Positions 27,291 through 36,557 are shown, counted from the first letter of the stretch. The stretch: 64,000 bases of DNA from Streptococcus thermophilus (GCF_010120595.1 NZ_CP038020.1:62001-126000), one strand, 5' to 3'. The notes: a model not told the origin generated them from the sequence alone. Numbers and translations: made by a program.

Positions 27291-27341
27291 TTAGATATCT
27301 TGGTCTCCGTTTTTATACCTTGAAATATTGATTCTCACCAT
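27291..27341 (-). CDS. YKNGD short peptide, first of the array
   Basis: MVRINISRYKNGDQDI, 16 residues, with a strong AAGGAGG 8 bases before the ATG and a good promoter 44 bases upstream. Motif codons AGG TAT AAA AAC GGA GAC. Confidence 0.65.
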   Translation of the reverse strand: MVRINISRYKNGDQDI

Positions 27342-27384
27342 GGCTTTTACCTCCTTGATGAATCCTTATCTTCTTTACATTTTT

Positions 27385-27413
27385 ATTATAATGTAAACGC
27401 TTACTTTTATCAA
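27385..27413 (-). promoter_or_regulatory. promoter of the short-peptide operon, overlapped by a cre-like site
   Basis: TTGATA and TATAAT separated by 17 bases on the minus strand. The spacer contains ATGTAAACGCTTACTT (27391-27406), which matches the CcpA cre consensus except near its last positions, so carbon catabolite repression is plausible. Confidence 0.75.
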
Positions 27414-27458
27414 TCTTTTTCTCTAGGAAATGCAAGATTTTTTGAAAAAAGATTTCTT

Positions 27459-27467
27459 TGCTACAAT
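27459..27467 (+). promoter_or_regulatory. extended -10 promoter of mutY, predicted leaderless
   Basis: TGCTACAAT ends 6 bases before the mutY ATG; no Shine-Dalgarno sequence is present between them. Confidence 0.6.
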
Positions 27468-27473
27468 AGATAT

Positions 27474-28625
27474 ATGTTAGATTTAAAAGAATATGGCATT
27501 GTTATGTGGGATGCTGAGAAAATTGTATCTTTTCGTCGCACCCTCCTGGACTGGTACGATCGTGAAAAACGGGACCTACCTTGGCGTCGAATTAAGAATC
27601 CCTACTATATCTGGGTCAGTGAAATCATGTTACAACAAACTCAAGTGCAGACTGTCATTCCCTATTACGAGCGCTTTTTAGACTGGTTTCCAACAGTTAA
27701 GGATTTGGCTGAGGCTCCAGAAGAAAAACTCCTCAAAGCTTGGGAGGGTCTAGGTTACTACTCACGTGTCCGAAACATGCAAAAGGCTGCACAACAAATC
27801 ATGACTGACTTTGCTGGTCAGTTCCCAGATACTTATGACAATATTGCAAAACTCAAGGGGATCGGCCCCTATACTGCTGGTGCTATTTCTAGCATCGCTT
27901 TTGATCTCCCTGAACCTGCTGTTGATGGGAATGTTATGCGAGTCATGGCTCGCCTCTTTGAAGTTAACTATGACATCGGAGACCCTAAGAATCGTAAGAT
28001 TTTCCAAGCTATTATGGAAATTTTGATTGATCCTGACCGTCCAGGTGACTTCAATCAGGCGCTTATGGACCTCGGGTCCGATATCGAATCGGCTAAAAAT
28101 CCAAGACCAGACGAAAGTCCTATTCGCTTTTTCTGTGCAGCCTATCTCAATGGAACCTATGACAAATACCCCATCAAATTGCCAAAGAAAAAGCCCAAAC
28201 CTGTGCAAATTCAGGCTTTTATTATCAGAAATATGAAGGGTGAATTTCTTCTAGAAAAAAATATCGACGGGCGCCTACTAGGTGGTTTCTGGACTTTCCC
28301 TATCATAGAGACGGACTTTATTGGCCAACAACTCAGTCTTTTTAAAAAGGATAATTGTGCCCTCGAAACCGTTTCACAAAAAGCTATTTTCGAGGAAAAT
28401 TATGCTCTTAAACCAGTCTGGGCAGACAATAACTTTACACCCGTAAAACATACCTTCAGCCACCAAAAATGGACCATCGAAATAGTGGAAGGTATTGTTA
28501 AAGATGACAAACTCCCTACCCACAAGGAGCTATGCTGGGTAACGACTGAGGACTTTAACCAGTTCCCAATGGCCACACCACAGAAAAAAATGATTAAAAC
28601 TTATGAAGATAGCAAAAAAGGGTAG
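27474..28625 (+). CDS. mutY: A/G-specific adenine glycosylase lacking iron-sulfur ligands
   Basis: A 383-residue MutY that removes adenine mispaired with 8-oxoguanine. The catalytic Glu lies in the EIMLQQTQVQTV segment near residue 50, and the helix-hairpin-helix LKGIGPYTAGAISSIAF with the following VDGNVMRV (catalytic Asp) is intact. The C-terminal NUDIX-like recognition domain begins near residue 240. The usual four-Cys cluster loop is LGSDIESAKNPRPDESPIRFFC here, with only the last Cys kept, so this is a clusterless MutY. Such forms are known in some lactic acid bacteria. Confidence 0.93.
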   Translation: MLDLKEYGIVMWDAEKIVSFRRTLLDWYDREKRDLPWRRIKNPYYIWVSEIMLQQTQVQTVIPYYERFLDWFPTVKDLAEAPEEKLLKAWEGLGYYSRVRNMQKAAQQIMTDFAGQFPDTYDNIAKLKGIGPYTAGAISSIAFDLPEPAVDGNVMRVMARLFEVNYDIGDPKNRKIFQAIMEILIDPDRPGDFNQALMDLGSDIESAKNPRPDESPIRFFCAAYLNGTYDKYPIKLPKKKPKPVQIQAFIIRNMKGEFLLEKNIDGRLLGGFWTFPIIETDFIGQQLSLFKKDNCALETVSQKAIFEENYALKPVWADNNFTPVKHTFSHQKWTIEIVEGIVKDDKLPTHKELCWVTTEDFNQFPMATPQKKMIKTYEDSKKG

Positions 28626-28646
28626 CATCGCGCTAGCCTTTTTCTT
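28617..28646 (+). terminator. mutY terminator
   Basis: Stem AAGGgTAGC / GCTAgCCTT with one mismatch and TTTTTC tail, overlapping the mutY stop codon. Confidence 0.75.
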
Positions 28647-28720
28647 ATGCGCCAAGTTTATCGTACTTACGGCTATGACCCTTAATATAACCAATCAAAA
28701 TAATAGTGCTATCATAAGAG

Positions 28721-28846
28721 TCAGTAAATAGCTTTCCTCTGTTTACTTGACTTATATTTTTTAAGATAGGATATAATTGACCTATCAAAAAGAGTCAACA
28801 AACCCATACAAACCATCCCTATTATATAACTTTTCAAATCAAACAT
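28721..28846 (-). CDS. 41-residue membrane peptide behind a ComR-box-like promoter
   Basis: The ATG at 28846 has AAAAGGAGAACCC directly before it. The peptide begins MFDLKSYIIGMVCMGLLTLF, with one likely membrane helix, and ends in a basic tail (KKYKSSKQRKAIY). Size and form resemble small bacteriocin immunity or accessory peptides, but I do not recognise it. A degenerate GTGAC-type palindrome lies about 90 bases upstream. Confidence 0.5.
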   Translation of the reverse strand: MFDLKSYIIGMVCMGLLTLFDRSIISYLKKYKSSKQRKAIY

Positions 28847-28903
28847 GGGTTCTCCTTTTGCTTTTTTAAGCTCCTATCACAGCTTCTGGTTCCTCTTTTA
28901 TTT

Positions 28904-28952
28904 ATGATAGATTGCAAGAATAAGTGCATAAAAATAATAACATAAATGTCAC
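28904..28952 (-). promoter_or_regulatory. degenerate ComR-box-like promoter
   Basis: GTGACATTTATGTTAT (minus strand, 28937-28952) keeps one half-site fully and the other in part; a T-rich stretch and TATCAT (28904-28909) follow. The spacing to the -10 is 27 bases, not the 23 of the two better boxes, so activity is doubtful. Confidence 0.4.
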
Positions 28953-29305
28953 TATGGGGAACAAAGCCATTGAGAATACAAATCCCAACCGCTTTGTCTT
29001 ATTTTACGATAATGAAAATCAGATGATTGACCTAACTCAAGATCACTTTGTGTTCCTAAAAGTCTATCTTTATTATTATCAGATTCGTTATTGTCTAGAA
29101 TAGAAACTCCCGAAGAAATCATAAAAAGTTGTGAACTTCCTACAGATTCCCCCGCCCAACTATACTCCTTCAAAATACAGCCTTTTACTTCTCCGAATTT
29201 CAATATAATAATTGTACCAGATTGTGTGACTCTATCCTTGCTAAATACAATAGTGTCTCCTCTTCCATTTTCTCAAGTTCCTTCCAGAATACTAAAATCA
29301 CCATC
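28953..29305 (-). other. gene-free stretch with remnants of a bacteriocin-associated gene
   Basis: No convincing gene. Near 28,970-29,010 the minus strand encodes YRKIRQSGWDLYS, similar to the C-terminus of the 90-residue protein at 17726-17998 (HRKIRRLLDKSYKDLFF); the DNA shares TCTTATTTTACGAT. The rest of the 83-codon frame does not resemble anything I know. Confidence 0.35.
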
Positions 29306-29986
29306 CTAAATAGCATCGATATCTATTCCAGTCTCTTTGCTTGACTTACTGTTGCTACTACTTTCTTCTGTATTGTCAGTCGCTACTTGAGTCATCAAAG
29401 TCGTACCAGTCTTCGGAAAACAAGTCCAAGGTCTGAACGTCTCCCAGGCTAACCTTACTTGCACCATCTGTCGTCTCAGATATGCTGAAATCAACCGATT
29501 GAAGCTGATTAAAGGTACCATCTTTATAGCATTTCATAGTGCTCAAGCTTAGCAAAGGTTCCAGCACTTTTGGCAAATACAAGCTCATCATCATTATTAA
29601 GATAATATAATGCATGAACACTGTCAGGAGTATCAATCAAAACCTCAGCCGAGCCATCATTATTGATATCTACATAGCTATATTGGACTTTTTCACCCAC
29701 TCTATTGGCTTCAAAAATCGTATTAGTTGAATAAGCTTCCTCAGTTGAGAGGTTGCTTGGAACAGCTGATGTATCACGGTTTAAGGCAATAGATCGATAG
29801 AGGTCCAAGACCAAAGCATAGAGCTCATCGTAGCTCACTTCCTCGGTTTCGGACGAATCGCCACTCACTTGCTCAGACTTAGCAGTACCGTCTCCTGATC
29901 CTGAACCATCCGTATGTGTTGCGTTTACAAGCTGTCAGCAAGAACAAACTTGATAAGAGCGCAAATCCTGTTAATTTCTTTTTCAT
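29306..29986 (-). pseudogene. lipoprotein with several frameshifts
   Basis: The ATG at 29986 opens a lipoprotein signal peptide (KKKLTGFALLSSLFLLTAC). One extra base right after the lipobox Cys shifts the frame; in the corrected frame the sequence runs CNATHTDGSGSGDGTAKSEQ into an open frame to 29524 (SYDELYALVLDLYRSIALNRDTS, YVDINNDGSAEVLIDT). A second shift near 29,550 leads to KDGTFNQLQSVDFSISETTD, and a third frame carries the Ser-rich end SSKETGIDIDAI at 29306. The NNDGSAEVLI segment suggests an extracellular repeat-type domain. Function unknown. Confidence 0.75.
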
Positions 29987-30241
29987 AACTATTCTTTCAT
30001 AAAAAATGACCTAATAAAAACATTAAATCACTTAAATCTCTTTAGTATTACATCAACAATTACACAGGTGATAAGTTAAGTATTTTTTTGAGAAATCAAT
30101 CTATATTTTTATATCTCTAATCGTTTATACAATTGGACTAAATGCTATGTTTTAGCAATTCTAAACTAGATTAAATTAGAAGATTAATTAAATTATCTAT
30201 AGATTAAGCAATAATCCTTTATAATTACAAGTAGTTCTACC
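29987..30241. other. AT-rich intergenic region
   Basis: About 250 bases of A/T-rich sequence. I see no gene, strong promoter or conserved structure here. Confidence 0.5.
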
Positions 30242-30269
30242 AAAAAAGCCGGACCTCAGTCCAGCTTTT
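30242..30269 (-). terminator. terminator downstream of polA
   Basis: Stem GCTGGAC / GTCCGGC (one G-U) with loop TGAG and TTTTTT on the minus strand. Confidence 0.85.
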
Positions 30270-30399
30270 ATCTGTCTATTTCTACTTGGTCATAAAGTAG
30301 GTGATAATCACCAATACTGCTACGATACCCCAGGACAACGGCTAGAAACCCCAGCATATAACGCAGGAGAAAATAGGTAAATGGGAGATTTTCTTTCAT
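30268..30399 (-). pseudogene. tiny membrane protein downstream of polA, probably frameshifted
   Basis: The 43-codon frame from the ATG at 30399 begins MKENLPFTYFLLRYMLGFLA and then loses hydrophobicity. At the GGGG run (about 30,330) a one-base shift would continue as GIVAVLVIITYFMTK and stop at 30282, giving a small protein of about 38 residues with a proper membrane helix. The shifted reading looks more natural, so a one-base insertion in the G run is likely. Confidence 0.45.
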
Positions 30400-30402
30400 G
30401 CT

Positions 30403-33042
30403 TTACTTTGCCTCATACCATGTACAGCCCTCATTTTCATCTGCGATGAGTGGGACAGCGAGTTCTACTGCAGATTCCATGGTTTCTTTAACCAAAGCTT
30501 TCATAGCTAAAAGTTCGTCGCTTGGCACCTCAAGGACGATTTCATCGTGTACTTGGAGGAGCATCTTGGTTTTATAGCCACCTTCTACCAGAGCCTTGTC
30601 TAAGTTAATCATAGCAATCTTGAGGATATCAGCAGCACTTCCTTGGATAGGAGAGTTTATGGCTGTTCGCTCTGCGAAGTTACGGACATTAAAGTTACGA
30701 GAATTGATATCTGGCAACTCACGACGGCGGTGGAAGAGGGTTGATACATATCCTTTATCCTTGGCTTCACGAACCACATTATCCATATAAGCCTTAATAC
30801 CAGGATAACGCTCAAAATAGGTGTCAATATACTCCTTGGCCTTCTTACGGCTAATACCAAGGTTGTTAGAAAGACCAAAGTCAGAAATACCATAAACGAT
30901 ACCGAAGTTAACAGCCTTAGCGTTACGACGGTCGTTAGGTGTGACATCCTCTGGCTTTTCAATACCAAAGACACGCATGGCTGTAGAGGTATGGATATCC
31001 GCCCCCTCCTTAAAGGCTGCAATCAAATGCTCATCTCCCGAAATGTGGGCAAGCACGCGCAACTCAATTTGTGAGTAATCCGAGCTTAGTAGCACTGCGT
31101 CCTTAGTCGATGGGACAAAGGCCTTACGGATGAGACGACCCTGCTCCAAGCGAACGGGGATATTTTGCAAGTTAGGATCCACAGATGAGAGTCGACCTGT
31201 CTGGGTCAAATCTTGCATGTAACGGGTATGGATCTTACCATCCTCAAGGATATAATCCTGAAGCCCCAAGACATAGGTAGACTGAAGCTTAGTGATTTGG
31301 CGGTACTCTAAAATCTTAGCTACTATTGGAGCAATTGGTGCCAAACGTTCAAGGACATCCACTGCCGTTGAATAACCTGTCTTGGTTTTCTTAGTGTATT
31401 CCAAAGGTAGACCCATTTTTTCAAAGAGGATAACACCCAACTGTTTAGGCGAGTTAATATTGAATTCTTCGCCCGCCATTTCGTAGATGTCTTGGGTCAA
31501 TTTGTCGATGACTGCTTGGTTTTCCACTGCCATCTCGTTAAGGGTTTGTCCATCGACCTTAATACCAGCCATTTCCATCTTGGCTAACACATTTGCCAAT
31601 GGTAATTCCATGTCAAAGAGAAGCTCTGATTGGCCATGTTCAGCTAACTTTTCTAGCATGACCGGTTTGGCAACCTGAAGGACCTTGACTTTTTTTGCCA
31701 GGTGGCTGAGCAAGACCTCTTTTTCAGGAATGGCACGCTTAGCTCCCTTACCATAGACTACCTCATCTGTTTCCAGTGATAAATCTGTGTAGAGACGAGC
31801 AATTGTTGACAATTCATTGTCCTCAACAGTTGAGAGCAAATACTTGGCCAAACGGGCATCAAAATTAGCTGTCGGCAAGTCAATACCTAGATGGCTCAAA
31901 AGGACCTTACTGCGCTTGAAATCGTAGATATTAACAGCCTTAGAAAGAGCTGCTTGGAATGCTTCTGATTTGAGTAGGTCAGTATCTGTAGACGCATAAA
32001 TCTGCTTTTCATTTCCCCAAGCAAAACCGATGATAGGTTCTGTGTGATAATTGTCACCGAGGATTTCAAAATAGAAGAAATCTTCAGAGCTAAAGTGATC
32101 CGCTGTCACTTGGCTAGGCTCTACATAGGCCACATCAAAATCCTGTGGGACAGCCTCTCCGCGAAGAGCATTTTTGAAATGAACAAAGCCCATCTCGTCA
32201 TAAAAGGCTAGCAATTTTTCAAGGTTAGGTCCCTTAAAGGCCGTATCATCTAGGCCAATTTCAATAGGTGACTGTGTATCAATGGTCGCCAAGGTCTTAG
32301 AAAGGAAGGCTTGTTCCTTGTCGTTGATGAGATTTTCCTTCATTTTGGACTTTTTCATCTCATCAATGTGGTCATAGATGCCTTCAAGGGAACCGTGTTC
32401 CAAGAGGAGCTTGAGACCAGTCTTTTCACCTATCTTAGTAACCCCTGGAATATTGTCGGACTTGTCACCCATGAGGGCCTTAAGATCGACGAATTGAGCT
32501 GGAGTAATCCCCATTTTCTCCATGAGATAGTCAGGAGTGAAGGCCTCAAACTCAGCTACGCCTTTCTTCGAAATCTCAACGACTGTATTTTCATCAGTCA
32601 GCTGAATCAAGTCTTTATCCCCAGAAACAACAGTAATTTGAAAGGCCTCACTAGTATTTTCAGCCATCTTAGCTAAGGTACCGATAATGTCATCTGCTTC
32701 GTACTGAGCCAAGTCATAATAGGCAATGCCACGTGCAGCCAACATCTCACGGATATAAGGGAGCTGTTCACGGAATTCCTCTGGAGTCTTGGCACGACCA
32801 GCCTTATAGTCCGCAAACATCTCTGTACGAAAAGTTGTTTTTCCCGCATCAAAAGCTACTAAGACATGGGTCGGCTGAATACGCTCAAGTAGGTTGTCCA
32901 ACATAAGGTGAAAGCCGTAGATGGCATTGGTATGAAGGCCGTTATTGTTACGAAAACGGTCAATTTGATTATAGAGTGCGAAAAAAGCACGAAAGGCAAC
33001 GGACGAACCGTCGATTAATAGTAATTTTTTTTGATTAGTCAT
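30403..33042 (-). CDS. polA: DNA polymerase I
   Basis: An 879-residue Pol I for gap filling and primer removal. The 5' nuclease domain (residues 1-290) has its acidic residues in LLLIDGSSVAF, QYEADDIIGT and VVSGDKDLIQL. The central exonuclease-like domain lacks the DTET-type catalytic motif (FYFEILGDNYH in its place), as is common in Gram-positive Pol I, so no proofreading is expected. Polymerase motifs A (DYSQIELRVLAH), B (RRNAKAVNFGIVYG) and C (QVHDEIVLEV) are intact. Transcription probably starts at the ATG. Confidence 0.98.
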   Translation of the reverse strand: MTNQKKLLLIDGSSVAFRAFFALYNQIDRFRNNNGLHTNAIYGFHLMLDNLLERIQPTHVLVAFDAGKTTFRTEMFADYKAGRAKTPEEFREQLPYIREMLAARGIAYYDLAQYEADDIIGTLAKMAENTSEAFQITVVSGDKDLIQLTDENTVVEISKKGVAEFEAFTPDYLMEKMGITPAQFVDLKALMGDKSDNIPGVTKIGEKTGLKLLLEHGSLEGIYDHIDEMKKSKMKENLINDKEQAFLSKTLATIDTQSPIEIGLDDTAFKGPNLEKLLAFYDEMGFVHFKNALRGEAVPQDFDVAYVEPSQVTADHFSSEDFFYFEILGDNYHTEPIIGFAWGNEKQIYASTDTDLLKSEAFQAALSKAVNIYDFKRSKVLLSHLGIDLPTANFDARLAKYLLSTVEDNELSTIARLYTDLSLETDEVVYGKGAKRAIPEKEVLLSHLAKKVKVLQVAKPVMLEKLAEHGQSELLFDMELPLANVLAKMEMAGIKVDGQTLNEMAVENQAVIDKLTQDIYEMAGEEFNINSPKQLGVILFEKMGLPLEYTKKTKTGYSTAVDVLERLAPIAPIVAKILEYRQITKLQSTYVLGLQDYILEDGKIHTRYMQDLTQTGRLSSVDPNLQNIPVRLEQGRLIRKAFVPSTKDAVLLSSDYSQIELRVLAHISGDEHLIAAFKEGADIHTSTAMRVFGIEKPEDVTPNDRRNAKAVNFGIVYGISDFGLSNNLGISRKKAKEYIDTYFERYPGIKAYMDNVVREAKDKGYVSTLFHRRRELPDINSRNFNVRNFAERTAINSPIQGSAADILKIAMINLDKALVEGGYKTKMLLQVHDEIVLEVPSDELLAMKALVKETMESAVELAVPLIADENEGCTWYEAK

Positions 33043-33048
33043 AGGTTT

Positions 33049-33057
33049 ATTATAGCA
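33049..33057 (-). promoter_or_regulatory. extended -10 promoter of polA, predicted leaderless
   Basis: TGCTATAAT (perfect extended -10) ends 6 bases before the polA ATG on the minus strand; there is no room for a ribosome binding site. Confidence 0.7.
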
Positions 33058-33232
33058 TAGATGGGTGCATTGGTTTTGATTGAAAATCTCTTATTTTGAG
33101 AAGACTGTTTTGTAAAATAAACATTCATAAATAATAAGCCATAAGGAAAATTGTCCATCGACAAATTTTAGAACGAATCAGTCAACAGTATTGTTACAGG
33201 TATTTCCCAGCTCCACGTCCTATAGTAAAATA

Positions 33233-33241
33233 TGCTATAAT
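33233..33241 (+). promoter_or_regulatory. extended -10 promoter of mutS2, predicted near-leaderless
   Basis: TGCTATAAT ends 7 bases before the mutS2 ATG. An AGGAG occurs between them, but it would lie at or upstream of the predicted transcript start. Confidence 0.65.
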
Positions 33242-33248
33242 AGGAGCT

Positions 33249-35600
33249 ATGAACACAAAGATTTTAGACCAATTAGAATTTAACAAGGTCAAAGACCAGT
33301 TCACAGAATACCTGCAGACCGAACAGGCTCAGGCGGAGTTACGTGACTTGGTGCCTATGACCAATCCAGAAAGAATTCAAAACCAATTTACAGAAATCCA
33401 AGAAATGTCTGAGATTTTCGTAGAGCATCATGGCTTTGCCATTGGTAGCTTAAGAGATATTTCTGAGCCCTTGCGTCGCTTGGAACTGGATGCTGACCTC
33501 AACATCCAGGAGCTCATTGCTATCAAGAAGGTCTTGCAAGCTTCAGCTGACCTTAGCCGCTTCTACGCTGACCTTGAAAATGTTGAACTCATCGCTCTTA
33601 AACGTCTTTTTGAAAAGATTGAGGCCTTTCCAAGGCTACAAGGTAGTCTTCAAAGTATTAATGATGGTGGTTTTATTGAGCATTTTGCTAGTCCTGAGTT
33701 GCAAAATATCCGTCGTCAACTTAAGGCTTGTGATGATGCCATTCGCCAGACCTTGCAAGACATTCTCAAGAAATCTGGGCACATGTTAGCTGAGAACTTA
33801 ATTGCTAGTCGTAATGGCCGTTCAGTGCTTCCTGTCAAAAATACCTACCGTAACCGTATTGCGGGGGTTGTTCATGACATCTCAAGCTCTGGGAACACAG
33901 TGTATATCGAGCCACGAGCCGTTATCCAGCTTAACGAAAAAATTACACAATTACGTGCAGACGAGCGCCATGAGATGGCACGTATCCTACATGAACTGTC
34001 TGATCAACTCCGTCCACATACTGCTGCCATCGCTAACAACGCTTGGATTTTGGGCCATATGGACTTCATTAGAGGAAAATACCTCTATCTCCATGATAAA
34101 AAGGCAATTATTCCAGAGATTAGTGACAACCAAACACTCCAACTGCTTAACGTTCGTCACCCTCTTTTAATCAATCCAGTAGCCAACGATTTGCGCTTTG
34201 ATGAGGATCTCACGGTCATTGTCATTACAGGTCCCAATACTGGTGGTAAAACGGTCATGCTTAAAACTCTAGGACTAGCTCAACTAATGGCTCAATCTGG
34301 TCTGCCAATTTTGGCTGATAAGGGCAGTCGTGTAGCCATTTTCCAAGAGATTTTTGCGGATATCGGAGACGAACAGTCTATCGAACAGAGCTTGTCAACT
34401 TTCTCTAGTCACATGACGCACATTGTCGAGATTTTGAACACTGCCGACAGCAATAGCTTGGTCTTGGTCGATGAGCTTGGGGCTGGTACCGACCCTCAGG
34501 AAGGGGCTAGTCTAGCCATGGCAATCCTAGAGCACCTCCGTTTGAGCCAGATTAAGACCATGGCTACTACTCACTATCCTGAGCTTAAGGCCTATGGGAT
34601 TGAGACACAACATGTGGAAAATGCTAGCATGGAGTTTGACACAGCAACTCTAAGACCTACCTATCGCTTTATGCAAGGGGTTCCTGGTCGCTCTAACGCC
34701 TTTGAGATTGCTCGCCGCCTCGGTTTGAATGAGATTATTGTCAAGGAAGCAGAAAACCTCACTGATACGGATAGTGATGTCAACCGTATCATCGAGCAAC
34801 TTGAAGCCCAAACTGTGGAAACACAAAAACGTCTGGAGCACATCAAGGACGTTGAGCAAGAGAACCTTAAATTCAACCGTGCGGTCAAGAAACTCTATAA
34901 TGAATTCTCCCATGAGTACGACAAGGAACTCGAAAAGGCTCAAAAAGAAATTCAAGAGATGGTAGATACAGCTTTAGCTGAAAGCGATAGTATTCTCAAA
35001 AATCTCCATGATAAGAGTCAACTCAAGCCTCATGAAGTTATCGACGCCAAAGGGAAACTTAAGAAACTTGCCGCACAAGTCGACCTTTCTAAGAACAAGG
35101 TTCTTCGTAAAGCCAAGAAAGAAAAGGCTGCGCGTGCCCCTCGTGTCGGTGATGATATCATCGTTACTGCCTATGGGCAACGTGGTACGCTCACCAGTCA
35201 AGCCAAAAATGGTAACTGGGAAGCTCAAGTGGGTCTCATCAAGATGAGCCTAAAGGCAGACGAATTTACTCTGGTTCGTGCCCAAGCAGAAGCACAACAA
35301 CCCAAGAAAAAACAAATTAATGTGGTTAAAAAAGCCAAGAAGACATCTTCTGATGGGCCTCGTGCCCGTCTAGACCTTCGTGGGAAACGTTACGAAGAAG
35401 CCATGCAAGAGCTCGATGCCTTTATTGACCAAGCTCTACTTAACAACATGAGTCAGGTGGAAATCATCCACGGTATTGGTACCGGTGTCATCCGAGATGC
35501 TGTAACCAAATATCTCCGCCGTCATCGCCATGTTAAAAATTTTGAATATGCCCCACAAAGTGCTGGTGGTTCCGGATGTACCATCGCAACCTTGGGTTAA
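33249..35600 (+). CDS. mutS2: endonuclease MutS2
   Basis: A 783-residue MutS-family ATPase. In Gram-positives it acts on branched DNA and on collided ribosomes rather than in mismatch repair. The Walker [17 protein letters not shown] lies near residue 328, Walker [18 protein letters not shown] near 405, and a long coiled coil covers about 515-640. The C-terminal Smr nuclease domain ([12 protein letters not shown]...[14 protein letters not shown]) is complete. It is divergent from polA and convergent with cvpA-zapA. Confidence 0.97.
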   Translation: MNTKILDQLEFNKVKDQFTEYLQTEQAQAELRDLVPMTNPERIQNQFTEIQEMSEIFVEHHGFAIGSLRDISEPLRRLELDADLNIQELIAIKKVLQASADLSRFYADLENVELIALKRLFEKIEAFPRLQGSLQSINDGGFIEHFASPELQNIRRQLKACDDAIRQTLQDILKKSGHMLAENLIASRNGRSVLPVKNTYRNRIAGVVHDISSSGNTVYIEPRAVIQLNEKITQLRADERHEMARILHELSDQLRPHTAAIANNAWILGHMDFIRGKYLYLHDKKAIIPEISDNQTLQLLNVRHPLLINPVANDLRFDEDLTVIVITGPNTGGKTVMLKTLGLAQLMAQSGLPILADKGSRVAIFQEIFADIGDEQSIEQSLSTFSSHMTHIVEILNTADSNSLVLVDELGAGTDPQEGASLAMAILEHLRLSQIKTMATTHYPELKAYGIETQHVENASMEFDTATLRPTYRFMQGVPGRSNAFEIARRLGLNEIIVKEAENLTDTDSDVNRIIEQLEAQTVETQKRLEHIKDVEQENLKFNRAVKKLYNEFSHEYDKELEKAQKEIQEMVDTALAESDSILKNLHDKSQLKPHEVIDAKGKLKKLAAQVDLSKNKVLRKAKKEKAARAPRVGDDIIVTAYGQRGTLTSQAKNGNWEAQVGLIKMSLKADEFTLVRAQAEAQQPKKKQINVVKKAKKTSSDGPRARLDLRGKRYEEAMQELDAFIDQALLNNMSQVEIIHGIGTGVIRDAVTKYLRRHRHVKNFEYAPQSAGGSGCTIATLG

Positions 35601-35612
35601 AACTAATTAAGA

Positions 35613-35643
35613 GAGACTGAGACACTATGTCCAGTCTTTTTCA
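35613..35643 (+). terminator. mutS2 terminator
   Basis: Stem GACTG / CAGTC (extended weakly by flanking bases) and TTTTT tail after the mutS2 stop. Confidence 0.7.
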
Positions 35644-35662
35644 TATATCTCAAATCCAAACA

Positions 35663-35692
35663 CAAAAAAGTCTCCCTTAAGCAAGGAAGACG
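35663..35692 (-). terminator. cvpA terminator
   Basis: Stem GTCTTCCTT / AAGGGAGAC with a GCTTA loop (one G-U pair) and TTTTTTG on the minus strand. Confidence 0.8.
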
Positions 35693-35700
35693 TCTGTTTT

Positions 35701-36243
35701 CTATATCACACTTGTCCACAAGTGTTGGATAATCTGGCTAACTGGAAAATTCCAATTAATTAAAAGACGCAAAAACCAGCTAGATGACAAGACCGTTTGA
35801 ATATTGTTTATGGGAACGGTCGCAAGGATATTCCCCAACATCGTCAAAGGTACCAGACTTACCAAGGAAGCAAAAACACCGCCTATCACTTTGAACCGTG
35901 TCTGATCAAGGCGCTCAATTCTCACAAAATGGAAGAAAATCCCAAGAAAACGCAAACCATAATAGGCCACACAATAAATGGCGAAGTAGGCGACGCCCGC
36001 ATAATAGACACGGTCAAGTGAGAAGATATTCTGGTCTGTAAAAAAAGCTACACTGGCATCTTTGGTTGGATTAGTATAAGGTACCCAAAGATTGATAGCC
36101 TCTCCCAGAGACTTATAAAAGTAGGCCGCGACGCACATGGCGATAATGACTGAAACCACGTAATAGGCTTGCATAAAGAGACCTCTTCGGTAGCCAATAT
36201 AGAAATTCCAAGCCATGAGGGCTAAGACAAGAAGTCCAATCAT
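35701..36243 (-). CDS. cvpA: CvpA family membrane protein
   Basis: A 180-residue inner-membrane protein with four hydrophobic segments, beginning MIGLLVLALMAWNFYIGYRRGLF, the CvpA/colicin V production family start. The role in Gram-positives is not settled; it is linked to envelope stress in other bacteria. The ATG overlaps the zapA stop by 4 bases, so translation is coupled. The zapA-cvpA pair convergent with mutS2 is typical of streptococci. Confidence 0.9.
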   Translation of the reverse strand: MIGLLVLALMAWNFYIGYRRGLFMQAYYVVSVIIAMCVAAYFYKSLGEAINLWVPYTNPTKDASVAFFTDQNIFSLDRVYYAGVAYFAIYCVAYYGLRFLGIFFHFVRIERLDQTRFKVIGGVFASLVSLVPLTMLGNILATVPINNIQTVLSSSWFLRLLINWNFPVSQIIQHLWTSVI

Positions 36244-36557
36244 GCGTCATCCTCATCGTCATCACTTTGAGCTGTCGCCTTGACCTTAAGTTGTTCGAGT
36301 TGCTTAGCTCTCAAAATTTCCAACTCTTTTTCCATATCTTCAACTTGAATTTCACGTTCCAACTGAGTCGACAAAGAGTTGATGGCCATTAGGATAGCAA
36401 TCGTTTCATTATCAGCATTTTTCATCTGCTTTTTGATAATTTTATATTTTTCATAAGCAACACGCTCCACCTCTTCCATGAATAAGTTGTCCTTATCAGT
36501 TGTTAGCGTGAGATTTTTTTCTCCAAAATGAAATTTGTAACGGTTTTTGTTTGCCAT
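36240..36557 (-). CDS. zapA: cell division protein ZapA
   Basis: A 105-residue FtsZ-associated protein that bundles Z-ring filaments. It begins NRYKFHFGEKNLTLTTDKD and has a long central coiled coil (VERVAYEKYKIIKKQMKN...LEREIQVEDMEKELEIL), with an acidic tail DDDEDDA. A mobile element is inserted just upstream of its promoter, but the -35 and -10 boxes and the leader remain intact. Confidence 0.9.
   Translation of the reverse strand: MANKNRYKFHFGEKNLTLTTDKDNLFMEEVERVAYEKYKIIKKQMKNADNETIAILMAINSLSTQLEREIQVEDMEKELEILRAKQLEQLKVKATAQSDDDEDDA

Noticed and set aside
32311-32676. 121-codon plus-strand frame inside polA
   Set aside because: Lies opposite the intact polA coding sequence and shows no start signal or protein family features.
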